Made by a program: the position numbers and the translations under genes
Notes under the pieces: generated by a model
What the model saw: the letters and a program-made list of their open reading frames with translations, nothing else
Database searches by the model: none
What the model was told of the DNA's origin: nothing
Part shown: in pieces, positions 55,597 through 63,340 of the stretch
Layout of the letters: every line of letters starts with the position of its first letter
How positions within the stretch are numbered: the stretch's first letter is position 1
Origin: Altererythrobacter sp. B11
GTDB taxonomy: Bacteria > Pseudomonadota > Alphaproteobacteria > Sphingomonadales > Sphingomonadaceae
Assembly: GCF_003569745.1 (NCBI RefSeq)
Contig: NZ_AP018498.1
Span: forward strand, 3,015,001-3,079,000
DNA: 64,000 bases
Direction of reading: 5' to 3'

Positions 55597-56238
55597 ATGG
55601 CTGAGTTCACCTTCTTCACCAATCCCATGTCGCGCGGGCAGATTGCCCGCTGGGCCCTGCATGAGGTCGGCGCCGATTATGAGCAGGTGCTCGTGCCGTG
55701 GGACAACCGCCCGGCCGCGCTGCTGGCGATCAATCCGCTGGGCAAGGTGCCCACGCTGATCCACCACGCGGCCAGCGGCGACCGGGTTATTTCCGAAGGC
55801 GCGGCGATCTGCGCCTATCTGGGCGACGTACTGCCCGGCGCAGGGCTGGCGCCGCTGCCGGAAGAGAAGGCCGATTTCTACCGCTGGCTGTTCTTCGCCG
55901 CCGGGCCGATCGAGCAGGGCGTCACGGCCCGGCACCTCGGCTTCGAACCCAGCGACGCGCGGCAGCGGATGACGGTGGGCTTCGGCGATCTGGATGTGGC
56001 GCTGAGCATGCTGGAGGCGCATCTGGCCGGCCGGGACTGGGTGTGCGGCGCGCGCTTCAACATGGCGGACGTCTATGTCGGCAGCCAGGTGGACTGGGGC
56101 CTGCAGTTCGGGACTTTTCCCGATACGCCAACCTTCACCGCCTATGCCGAAAGATGCCGCGCCCGCGAGGGCTATCGGTCAGCCAAGGCGGTGGATAATG
56201 CCCTGATCGCCGAAGCCGAAGGCGCACAGAAGGACTGA
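55597..56238 (+). CDS. Glutathione S-transferase (third in cluster)
   Basis: 213 residues. FTFFTNPMSRGQIARWALHE gives an N-terminal Ser-Arg active-site pair (about residues 10-12), GKVPTLIHHAASGDRVISEG contacts glutathione, and FNMADVYVGSQVDWGLQF is the C-terminal GST box. It ends the HxlR-linked run and is followed by the 507-bp repeat field. Confidence 0.88.
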   Translation: MAEFTFFTNPMSRGQIARWALHEVGADYEQVLVPWDNRPAALLAINPLGKVPTLIHHAASGDRVISEGAAICAYLGDVLPGAGLAPLPEEKADFYRWLFFAAGPIEQGVTARHLGFEPSDARQRMTVGFGDLDVALSMLEAHLAGRDWVCGARFNMADVYVGSQVDWGLQFGTFPDTPTFTAYAERCRAREGYRSAKAVDNALIAEAEGAQKD

Positions 56239-56309
56239 GCGGGCACTGCTCCGGCCCGGTTCTTCCTGAGCCTGCGGAGGATTTGCGCGGCGGTGGCCCC
56301 GCTCTACCC

Positions 56310-56386
56310 CGCTCGTCCTGAGCTTGTCGAAGGACCCGCGCGACGGTGGCCCCGCGCTGGATTCCCGCCTCCGCGGGAATGACGAA
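56310..56386. repeat. Repeat units A (inverted) and B (one arm)
   Basis: CGCTCGTCCTGAGCTTGTCG at about 56310-56340 is the complement orientation of unit A. One arm of unit B, TGGATTCCCGCCTCCGCGGG, follows at 56358-56386. The same pair recurs at 56636-56711, so this 77-bp unit is a direct duplication flanking the three-box element. The gap 56239-56745 holds these, a weaker unit-A trace near 56260 and no gene. Confidence 0.78.
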
Positions 56387-56427
56387 GCTAGAGGTGGGGT
56401 GGTCAAGGTTGGATGGCGCTCACGACG

Positions 56428-56570
56428 TTTCCTACATCAGCCCGGCGAGCTACCCCCGAAGCCGCTCTTTCCATCGTGCATCATCCGCGAAGCACCTCCC
56501 GGAGGCGCTTTATCGCGCGCTGTTGGAAAGCCCGGTTTTCCGCGAATAAACCCTGTTCCACGGCGTTCCA
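56428..56570 (+). repeat. Copy 3 of the three-box dispersed element
   Basis: TTTCCTACATC (56428 on), GCTCTTTCCATCGTG (56464-56478), and AACCCTGTTCCA with a second GTTCCA at 10-bp spacing (56549-56570). Spacings of 27 and 70 nt are close to copy 2 (28 and 83) and copy 1 (32 and about 61). This copy is on the plus strand and more degenerate. Confidence 0.6.
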
Positions 56571-56635
56571 AGCGTGGCTTACGTGCGACGAACCGAGTAG
56601 GCGTCCCCACCGCAGGCGAGCCACTCCACCCCAAC

Positions 56636-56711
56636 CCGCTCGTCCTGAGCCTGTCGAAGGACGCGCGCCACGTAGCCGCGCTGGATTCCCGCCTTCACGG
56701 GAATAACGAAG
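56636..56711. repeat. Repeat units A (inverted) and B (one arm), second copy
   Basis: CGCTCGTCCTGAGCCTGTCG (about 56636-56669) and the arm TGGATTCCCGCCTTCACGGG (56682 on, ending about 56711) repeat the layout of 56310-56386. The B arm has lost some symmetry. It ends 35 bp before the stop of the J-domain gene. Confidence 0.75.
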
Positions 56712-56745
56712 GTGGGAAGCAACACGTGCAACGCCCGCATCGCGC

Positions 56746-57333
56746 TCAGGCGAAGGCATGCGCCTTGCGCAGCAGCTGATAGGCTTCGACCACCCGTTGC
56801 AGCTTGCTTTCGTGGCTTCGGTCGCCGCCGTTCCTGTCCGGGTGAAAGCGACGAACGAGCTGCGAATAGCGCTGGCGCAGGGCAGAGCGATCCGCCTGCG
56901 GCCCCAGTCCCATCACGTTCAGCGCCTCCCGCTCGCGAGGCGTAAAGCGGGCAAAACCGGCGTTGTTCCCCTGCGCTCTCGCCCTGATGTCCGCAGCGCG
57001 TGCGCCGATCGCATCCAGCGGATCGTTGAAATCGGCCCAGCGCGGCATGCCATCCACCCCCGCGTCGGGGCGGAAGGCGCGGGTCTGGTTTGCCCAGCCG
57101 GACAGGGGCGATTGCGCGGCAAGGATTTCCTCCGCCGACATCCCTTCGAACCAGTCATAACCCGAATTGAATTCGCGCACATGCTGGAGGCAGAACCAGC
57201 GGTAATCCCCGGGTCCGTCAAAGCTGGCGCCGCGATTGCCGGGGGCGCGAAACTCCCCTTCTTCCCTGCATCCGGGCGCCTCGCACTCGCGGCCCGCCCC
57301 CTCATATCGTCCGTGGAACTTCTCTCTGCGCAT
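56746..57333 (-). CDS. J-domain protein (C-terminal J domain)
   Basis: 195 residues. The J domain is at the C-terminus: LNVMGLGPQADRSALRQRYS, QLVRRFHPDRNGG with the HPD triad, then LQRVVEAYQLLRKAHAFA. The N-terminal part has a Cys/His-containing stretch (CEAPGCREEGEFRAPG... WFCLQHVREFN) that may bind zinc. This form is common in alphaproteobacteria beside bolA and cobS. Here bolA is divergent from it and cobS is 5 kb away. Confidence 0.88.
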   Translation of the reverse strand: MRREKFHGRYEGAGRECEAPGCREEGEFRAPGNRGASFDGPGDYRWFCLQHVREFNSGYDWFEGMSAEEILAAQSPLSGWANQTRAFRPDAGVDGMPRWADFNDPLDAIGARAADIRARAQGNNAGFARFTPREREALNVMGLGPQADRSALRQRYSQLVRRFHPDRNGGDRSHESKLQRVVEAYQLLRKAHAFA

Positions 57334-57398
57334 TCGCTTAAGGATGGTGATAGAGCGGGCGAATGGGAACCCCTGAAACGCATTCCGAAGGACAGATG

Positions 57399-57677
57399 AT
57401 GGCTGGAAAGCTGCAGCACGAAATCGAAACCCTGCTGGAGCGTGCCTTCGCCCCGCAACAGCTGCGCGTGGTGAATGAAAGCGCCAATCACCACGGCCAT
57501 GCCGGGGACGATGGGAGCGGCGAATCCCACTTCGCGGTGATGATCGAAAGCGCCGCCTTCGCGGGGAAGAACCGGCTGGAACGGCAGCGCATGGTCAACC
57601 GCGCATTGGGCGATATTCCGGGCGAGCGGGTCCACGCCCTCGCCATCCGCGCGACGGCGCCCGGCGAAGCGGCGTGA
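57399..57677 (+). CDS. BolA family protein
   Basis: 92 residues. IETLLERAFAPQQLRVVNES at the N-terminus, then HHGHAGDDGSGESHFAVMIE with the conserved His residues, and AFAGKNRLERQRMVNRALGD near the end: the class II KH-like fold of BolA/IbaG, which partners monothiol glutaredoxins in Fe-S handling. GAAGGACAG lies upstream; ATGs at 57396 and 57399 are adjacent. It overlaps the following GST. Confidence 0.9.
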   Translation: MAGKLQHEIETLLERAFAPQQLRVVNESANHHGHAGDDGSGESHFAVMIESAAFAGKNRLERQRMVNRALGDIPGERVHALAIRATAPGEAA

Positions 57678-58381
57678 GCCTGGATCTTTGGTACTGGCCG
57701 GGCATCCCCGGCCGCGGCGAATTCATCCGCCTGCCGCTGGAAGCCGCCGGTGTGCCCTATCGCGATGCCGCGCAGGAAGATGGCGTGGAGGCGCTGCTGG
57801 CGGACATGGAGGCGCGCGGACCGGGCGCGGTGTTCGCCCCGCCCTATGTGGCTGAGGGCGATTTCACCATCGCGCAGACGGCCCATATCCTCGCCTGGCT
57901 GGCCGACCGCCACGGCTTCGGCGCGGACGATCTCACCACCGATCTGCGGCTGATCCAGCTGCAGCTGACGGTGATGGACATCGTGGACGAGGCGCATGCG
58001 GTGCATCACCCGATCTCGGGCAGCCTCTATTATCACGAGCAGAAGGCGGAAGCGGCACGTCGGGCAGTGGATTTCCGCAACAGCCGCATTCCCAAGTTCC
58101 TCGATCATTTCGAAGCGGCGGTGGCGCAGGGCGACGGCCCCTTCCTGCTGGGCGAGCGGTGGAGCTATATCGACACCTCGCTGTTCCAGCTGATCGAAGG
58201 GCTGCGCTACGCCTTCCCCCGCCGCATGGCCGCGCTGGCTGGCGATTACCCCTGCCTCGGCCGGCTGCATGAAGCGGTGGCAGCGCTGGATGGGCTGGCC
58301 GACTATCTTTCCTCTTCCCGCCGCCCCACCTTCAGCGAAGACGGCATCTTCCGCCACTATCCGGAGCTCGACCCCGCATGA
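57674..58381 (+). CDS. Glutathione S-transferase, alpha/sigma-like
   Basis: 235 residues. DLWYWPGIPGRGEFIRLPLE gives an active Tyr and the G-R-x-E-x-I-R motif typical of alpha/mu/pi/sigma-type GSTs, rarer in bacteria than the beta type. The C-terminal half includes ERWSYIDTSLFQLIEGLRY. It starts at GTG 57674 overlapping the bolA stop (GTGA) and ends in an ATGA overlap with the pirin gene, so the three are one translational unit. Confidence 0.86.
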   Translation: MSLDLWYWPGIPGRGEFIRLPLEAAGVPYRDAAQEDGVEALLADMEARGPGAVFAPPYVAEGDFTIAQTAHILAWLADRHGFGADDLTTDLRLIQLQLTVMDIVDEAHAVHHPISGSLYYHEQKAEAARRAVDFRNSRIPKFLDHFEAAVAQGDGPFLLGERWSYIDTSLFQLIEGLRYAFPRRMAALAGDYPCLGRLHEAVAALDGLADYLSSSRRPTFSEDGIFRHYPELDPA

Positions 58382-59262
58382 GCATCTTGAAGACCGTAAC
58401 CCCCGTGACCCACGATCTCGGCTCCTTCGAGGTGCGCCGGGCGGTCCCCAGCCTCAATTGCCGGATGGTGGGACCTTTCGTCTTCATCGACCAGTTCGGC
58501 CCCGCCCGGCTGGAACCGGGCCAGGGCATGGACGTACGGCCGCACCCGCATATCGGCCTCGCCACCGTCACCTGGCTGTTCGACGGCGCGATCGAGCATC
58601 GCGACAGCGTGGGCAGTTTCTCCACCATCAGCCCGGGCACGGTGAACCTGATGACCGCAGGCAGCGGGATCGTCCATTCCGAACGCAGCCCGGTGAGCGA
58701 GCGCACGGGCGGCCCCGCCCTCTATGGCATGCAGACCTGGCTCGCCCTGCCCGACGGCAAGGAAGAGATCGATCCCGCCTTCGAATCCGTCAGCAAGCTG
58801 CCGCTTGTGGAGGATGGCGGCGCGCGGGCGCGGATCATCATGGGGACGCTGTGGGGGCAGACGGCGCCGACCACCACCTATGCCGAAACGATCAATGCCG
58901 AGATCGCCCTGTCCGCGGGGGGCTCGATCCCGATCGACGCCGAGGCAGACGAGCGGGCGCTGATGCTGGTGGGCGGCGATGCCAGCCTGGATGGCCAGCA
59001 GATGGTGCTGCACGAGTTGGTGGTGCTGAAACCGGGTGAGCCGATGATGCTCGATTCCGAACGCGGCGGGCTGGTGTTCCTGATGGGCGGCGAAGCCTTC
59101 CCCCGGCGGCGGCACGTCTACTGGAATTTCGTCAGCTCCAGCAAGGAGCGGATCGAGCAGGCGAAGGAGGATTGGGTGAACCGCCGCTTCGCCCCCGTCC
59201 CCGGCGACGACGAGGAATTCATCCCCCTGCCCGAGCGGCCCAAGACCGTCTCCTACCCCTGA
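58378..59262 (+). CDS. Pirin family protein
   Basis: 294 residues. Bicupin: VGPFVFIDQFGPARLEPGQG, VRPHPHIGLATVTWLFDGAI with the metal-binding His pair, and GSGIVHSERSP with the third ligand, then a less conserved second cupin. Some pirins oxidise quercetin or respond to redox. The C-terminus ends in VNRRFAPVPGDDEEFIPLPE. Downstream of the bolA-GST pair and closed by a hairpin at 59265. Confidence 0.9.
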   Translation: MSILKTVTPVTHDLGSFEVRRAVPSLNCRMVGPFVFIDQFGPARLEPGQGMDVRPHPHIGLATVTWLFDGAIEHRDSVGSFSTISPGTVNLMTAGSGIVHSERSPVSERTGGPALYGMQTWLALPDGKEEIDPAFESVSKLPLVEDGGARARIIMGTLWGQTAPTTTYAETINAEIALSAGGSIPIDAEADERALMLVGGDASLDGQQMVLHELVVLKPGEPMMLDSERGGLVFLMGGEAFPRRRHVYWNFVSSSKERIEQAKEDWVNRRFAPVPGDDEEFIPLPERPKTVSYP

Positions 59263-59264
59263 AC

Positions 59265-59306
59265 GCGAAACCGGCCGCCCTCCCCGCGGAGGCCGGCCGA
59301 TTTCGC
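59265..59306 (+). terminator. Hairpin between pirin and UrcA genes
   Basis: GCGAAA/TTTCGC outer (59265-59270 and 59301-59306) and CCGGCC/GGCCGG inner (59271-59276 and 59291-59296) arms form a bulged stem between two convergent genes. No long T-run; candidate bidirectional terminator. Confidence 0.55.
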
Positions 59307-59323
59307 AGCCAGTGGTGTGCCGC

Positions 59324-59632
59324 TCAGCTTTCGAACCGAACGGTGCCCTGCTGAACGCCCTGGCTCTGCAGCTGTTCGATGGCAGAGGTGCGCGCAGTTT
59401 CGCGGCATTCCTGCCAGTTCACCATCCCCTTGAGGTCGCGGATGAACGGGCGCTCGCACACCCGGTCCACACCGGCATCGACCCGCAGGGCCAGGGTATG
59501 GGCGCCGGCAGGCGAGGAAAGATCGAGATCGCCGTAGGACACGGTGTAGGCGCCGTCCTCCGCCTGGGCGGGCGCGATGGCGAGGATGGAAAGCGAAGCG
59601 GCGGCAAGCGCCATGATCGGAGTGGTCTTCAT
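59324..59632 (-). CDS. UrcA family secreted protein
   Basis: 102 residues. Signal peptide MKTTPIMALAAASLSILAIA plus PAQA, then YTVSYGDLDLSSPAGAHTLA, VDRVCERPFIRDL and WQECRETARTSAIEQL with two conserved cysteines, the layout of UrcA proteins (small exported proteins frequent in sphingomonads). Function unknown. I start at ATG 59632, where the signal peptide begins. Confidence 0.86.
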   Translation of the reverse strand: MKTTPIMALAAASLSILAIAPAQAEDGAYTVSYGDLDLSSPAGAHTLALRVDAGVDRVCERPFIRDLKGMVNWQECRETARTSAIEQLQSQGVQQGTVRFES

Positions 59633-59801
59633 GTGATCGCCCTTTGCGAATTGCGTGAACGCCTGCTTGGCGTGATCGTTGGATAGGGCGGCTTCGTCGC
59701 AGGAGTATGCCGGGGCTGCACCAAATTGTCTCATTGTGTATGCTGCGCCGCACAATCACCTGAGTGCTGCGCGACGTCCGTTACATCTCGCGAAGGCTTG
59801 C

Positions 59802-60866
59802 CTAGGCGCCGCGCCACTCCACCCAGGCGCCATGCGGATGCGCTTCGGCCGGGATCACCGCCTCTTCCCCGCCCGGCCAGTAGCGGATCGAGAGTTCGTG
59901 GCGGAAGGTGGCGCGGTTGGTTTCCAGCCTGATCCACGCCAGCGGTCGCTCCGCCGTAGCGCGGGCGCCGGCCTGCTCCATGGCACTGGTGATCGCTTCC
60001 CGCGTGTGGGCGGGCAGATATTGCCACATTACCGAATGGAACAGCACGCGGGTGACGCCCTCCTCCTGCGGCGCGGCGAGCATATCCTCCACGAAGGCGC
60101 CGGCATCGGCGCGCACAAGATCAGGCGCGGCCGTTTCTGCCATGGCGATCGCCGTATCCAGCCGCGCCATCCGTTCGGCCGCGTCGGCCCAGACATAGGC
60201 CTTGAGGCGCAGCGCCTGCGCCGGATCGGTCAAATCCACCGGGGCGATGTCGCAGCCCTTGATCGCGACGATCTCCACACTTGCGGAGGGCGGCGGAGCC
60301 CCACGCCATTCAGGCGTGATCCGCATGCGCGACAGGCTGGGCCCCGCCGTCACGCCGCCCAGATCATAGAAATAGCGGCCCATCATGGTGTTGATGCCGG
60401 CGCTGGCGCCGATCTCGTTCAGCTCGAAGCGCGGCCCCAGCTGCTGCGACAGCCACAGCAGCCCCGCCATGATGCTGGCAGACCGGCCCGCCTCGTTCGT
60501 CTGCGGCGGATGATCGAGCCAGGGCATGAGCCGCGCGTCATATTGCCGCGCCAGATCGGCGACGATCGCGTCCACCGCCGCCTGATCGGTGGTCAGCCCG
60601 GCATAGACCGGTTCCAGCCGGCGGTCCTCTCCGGACAGGAACAAATGGTGCAGCCCGCCCGCCACGCGCAGCGGCATCGCATCCTCCAGGCTCAGGCCCT
60701 GCCAGTTGTTCATCCGCCGGGCGAGGCCGGTATCGGTATCGAGGATCGCGCCCTCCGCGCGGATCACCCGCGCTGTGCGAGGCGCGAAGGCGCGCTCGGC
60801 GTGATCCGCCTGCCACGCGATCGCCTCGCGCACATCGGTGATCTCCATGATCCGCCCGTCAGCCAT
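59802..60866 (-). CDS. DUF2332 family protein
   Basis: 354 residues. Landmarks of DUF2332: an N-terminal helical part, [40 protein letters not shown] (a glycine-rich segment like a SAM-binding loop), and [21 protein letters not shown] methyltransferase-like fold is suspected but not shown. It is divergent from hisG with 42 bp between; 59633-59801 has no gene apart from the UrcA leader. Confidence 0.86.
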   Translation of the reverse strand: MADGRIMEITDVREAIAWQADHAERAFAPRTARVIRAEGAILDTDTGLARRMNNWQGLSLEDAMPLRVAGGLHHLFLSGEDRRLEPVYAGLTTDQAAVDAIVADLARQYDARLMPWLDHPPQTNEAGRSASIMAGLLWLSQQLGPRFELNEIGASAGINTMMGRYFYDLGGVTAGPSLSRMRITPEWRGAPPPSASVEIVAIKGCDIAPVDLTDPAQALRLKAYVWADAAERMARLDTAIAMAETAAPDLVRADAGAFVEDMLAAPQEEGVTRVLFHSVMWQYLPAHTREAITSAMEQAGARATAERPLAWIRLETNRATFRHELSIRYWPGGEEAVIPAEAHPHGAWVEWRGA

Positions 60867-60908
60867 CGCCGTTGCCCTTTCCCCTGCCCGCGCCTACATG
60901 CCCGCGCC

Positions 60909-61577
60909 ATGAGCGGAACGTCCACATCGCAGCTGACATTCGCCGTGCCGAAAGGCCGCATCCTCGACGAGGCGCTGCCCGTGATGGCGCGCGCGGGCGT
61001 CGTGCCGGAAAGCGGCTTTCACGACAAGGCCAACCGCGCGCTCAGCTTCGCCACCGATCGGGGCGATATGCGGATCATCCGGGTGCGCGCCTTCGACGTT
61101 GCTACCTTCGTGGCCTTCGGCGCCGCGCAGGCGGGCATCGTCGGCTCCGACGTGATCGAGGAGTTCGACTATTCGGAGCTCTATGCCCCGGTCGATCTCG
61201 ATATCGGGCATTGCCGCCTTTCTGTGGCCGTGCCGCAGGATGAAAGCGGCTATGCCCCCGGCCATGCCAGCCACCTGCGCATCGCGACCAAATATCCCAA
61301 TATCACCAGCCGCTGGTTCGAGCGACAGGGCATCCAGGCCGAATGCGTCAAGCTGAACGGCGCGATGGAGCTGGCCCCCTCGCTCGGGCTTTCGCGCCGG
61401 ATCGTGGATCTCGTCTCCACCGGCCGCACGCTGAAGGAAAACGGGCTGGTGGAAGCTGACGTGATCATGCCCGTCTCCGCACGCCTGATCGTCAACCGCG
61501 CCGCGCTGAAGACGGATGCGCGCGTAGCCGATCTGGTCGAGCGGTTCCGTGCCCTTGCCAGTGCGGAGGCGGCGTGA
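60909..61577 (+). CDS. hisG: ATP phosphoribosyltransferase, short form
   Basis: 222 residues. [19 protein letters not shown] start, [51 protein letters not shown] (PRPP-binding region) and [12 protein letters not shown]. It catalyses the first step of histidine synthesis. The short form normally needs HisZ as regulatory subunit; no hisZ is in this window. It overlaps hisD by one base. Confidence 0.93.
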   Translation: MSGTSTSQLTFAVPKGRILDEALPVMARAGVVPESGFHDKANRALSFATDRGDMRIIRVRAFDVATFVAFGAAQAGIVGSDVIEEFDYSELYAPVDLDIGHCRLSVAVPQDESGYAPGHASHLRIATKYPNITSRWFERQGIQAECVKLNGAMELAPSLGLSRRIVDLVSTGRTLKENGLVEADVIMPVSARLIVNRAALKTDARVADLVERFRALASAEAA

Positions 61578-62866
61578 TGCTGCGGCTGTCAACGGCGGAT
61601 GAGGATTTCGAGCGGAAGTTCGCGCGGCTAGTGGACGACCGGCGCGAAAGCGAGGCGGATATCGCCCGCACCGTAGCCGATATTCTTTCCGAGGTGCGCC
61701 AGCGCGGCGATGCGGCGCTGACCGAATATACACAAAGGTTCGACCGGCATACGCTGGGCACGGAAGAGGAATGGCGCGTGGCGCCGGAGGCCTGCCGCGC
61801 CGCCTTCGACGCGCTGGAGCCGGACCTGCGCACCGCTCTGGAGCTCGCGGCGGAGCGCATCCGCGCCTATCACGAGGCGCAACTGCCCGCCGATCGCGAC
61901 TATGTGGACAATGCCGGCGTGCGGCTCGGTGCCCGCTGGCGGGCCGTGGATGCGGCGGGGCTCTATGTCCCGGGTGGCCGCGCGGCCTATCCCTCGTCCC
62001 TGCTGATGAACGCCATCCCGGCCAAGGTTGCCGGGGTCGAGCGCCTTGTCGTCACCACGCCCACGCCGCGCGGGGAGGTGAACCCGCTGGTTCTCGCCGC
62101 GGCCCATCTGGCCGGCGTGGACGAGGTGTGGCGGATCGGCGGCGCGCAGGCGGTGGCCGCCCTCGCCTATGGCACCGATCGGATCGGCCGGGTGGATGTG
62201 ATCACTGGCCCCGGCAATGACTATGTCGCCGAAGCCAAGCGCCAGCTGTTCGGCGTGGTCGGCATCGACATGGTCGCCGGGCCGAGCGAGATCCTGGTGA
62301 TCGCCGACAACAAGAACGATCCGGACTGGATCGCCGCCGACCTGCTGAGCCAGGCGGAGCACGACCCGTCCTCCCAATCCATTCTCATCACTGACGATGC
62401 CCTGTTCGCCGCCGAAGTGGCCGATTGCGTGGACCTGCAGTGTTCCATGCTGGCCACGGAAAAGGTCGCCCGGCAGAGCTGGGACGACAATGGCGTGCTG
62501 CTGATCGTGCGCGACCTTGCGGAGGCCCCCGCCCTCGCCAACCGGCTCGCCGCCGAGCATGTGGAACTGGCGGTGGAAGAGCCCGAAGCGCTGTTCGACC
62601 AGCTGCGCCACGCCGGCAGCGTGTTCCTCGGCCGCCACACGCCGGAAGCCGTGGGCGATTATGTCGCGGGCCCCAATCATGTCCTGCCCACTGGCCGCCG
62701 CGCGCGCTTTGCCAGCGGGCTTTCCGTGCTGGACTTCATGAAACGCACCAGCTTCATCTCCATGGGCGAAGGCTCGCTGGCGAAACTCGGCCCGGCCGCG
62801 ATCGCTCTGGCGAAGGTCGAAGGCCTGCCTGCCCATGCCAAATCCGTGGAATTGCGCCTGAAATGA
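61577..62866 (+). CDS. hisD: Histidinol dehydrogenase
   Basis: 429 residues. It performs the last two steps of histidine synthesis. GLYVPGGRAAYPSSLLMNAI, VWRIGGAQAVAALAYGTDRI, KITGPGN-like VITGPGNDYVAEAKRQLFG, GPSEILVIAD and the C-terminal RARFASGLSVLDFMKRTSF are all HisD signatures, with zinc ligands in the second half. ATG 61577 overlaps the hisG stop by one base, and its stop overlaps the nusB start. Confidence 0.94.
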   Translation: MLRLSTADEDFERKFARLVDDRRESEADIARTVADILSEVRQRGDAALTEYTQRFDRHTLGTEEEWRVAPEACRAAFDALEPDLRTALELAAERIRAYHEAQLPADRDYVDNAGVRLGARWRAVDAAGLYVPGGRAAYPSSLLMNAIPAKVAGVERLVVTTPTPRGEVNPLVLAAAHLAGVDEVWRIGGAQAVAALAYGTDRIGRVDVITGPGNDYVAEAKRQLFGVVGIDMVAGPSEILVIADNKNDPDWIAADLLSQAEHDPSSQSILITDDALFAAEVADCVDLQCSMLATEKVARQSWDDNGVLLIVRDLAEAPALANRLAAEHVELAVEEPEALFDQLRHAGSVFLGRHTPEAVGDYVAGPNHVLPTGRRARFASGLSVLDFMKRTSFISMGEGSLAKLGPAAIALAKVEGLPAHAKSVELRLK

Positions 62867-63315
62867 ATATGTCCGCCCGATCCCGTTCGCGTTCCGCCGC
62901 CCGCCTTGCCGCGGTGCAGGCGCTGTATCAGAAGCAGATGGAAGGCACGCCGCTGGCCCGCCTGCTCGACGAATTCCACCAGCACCGGCTCGGCCGCGAG
63001 ATCGAGGATGTGCAATTCGCCGAAGCGGACGTGCCCTTCTTCGACGACATCGTGCGCGGCTTCGATGCGCGAGCCGAGGAAATCGACGCCCTGCTGAGCG
63101 AGAAACTGGCCCAGGGCTGGAGCCTCCAGCGGCTGGACAAGACCATGCTGCAAATCCTCCGCGCCGGCGCCTATGAGCTGATCGCCCGCCCCGATGTGCC
63201 GGTGGGCACGGCCATCAGCGAATATGTCGACGTAGCCCACGCCTTCTTCGAAGAGCGCGAGGCCAAGTTCGTGAACGGCGTGCTGGACGCGGTGGCAAAG
63301 GCCGCGCGCGCATAG
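62863..63315 (+). CDS. nusB: Transcription antitermination factor NusB
   Basis: 150 residues. An Arg-rich start, then ARLAAVQALYQKQMEG, QGWSLQRLDKTMLQILRAGA, ELIARPDVPVGTAISEYVD and AHAFFEEREAKFVNGVLDAV: the all-helical NusB fold and motifs. With NusE it forms antitermination complexes on rRNA operons. It overlaps hisD by four bases (ATGA), an arrangement that links it to the his genes. Confidence 0.93.
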   Translation: MNMSARSRSRSAARLAAVQALYQKQMEGTPLARLLDEFHQHRLGREIEDVQFAEADVPFFDDIVRGFDARAEEIDALLSEKLAQGWSLQRLDKTMLQILRAGAYELIARPDVPVGTAISEYVDVAHAFFEEREAKFVNGVLDAVAKAARA

Positions 63316-63340
63316 GCATCGGCGGGGCCCTCCACGCCCG

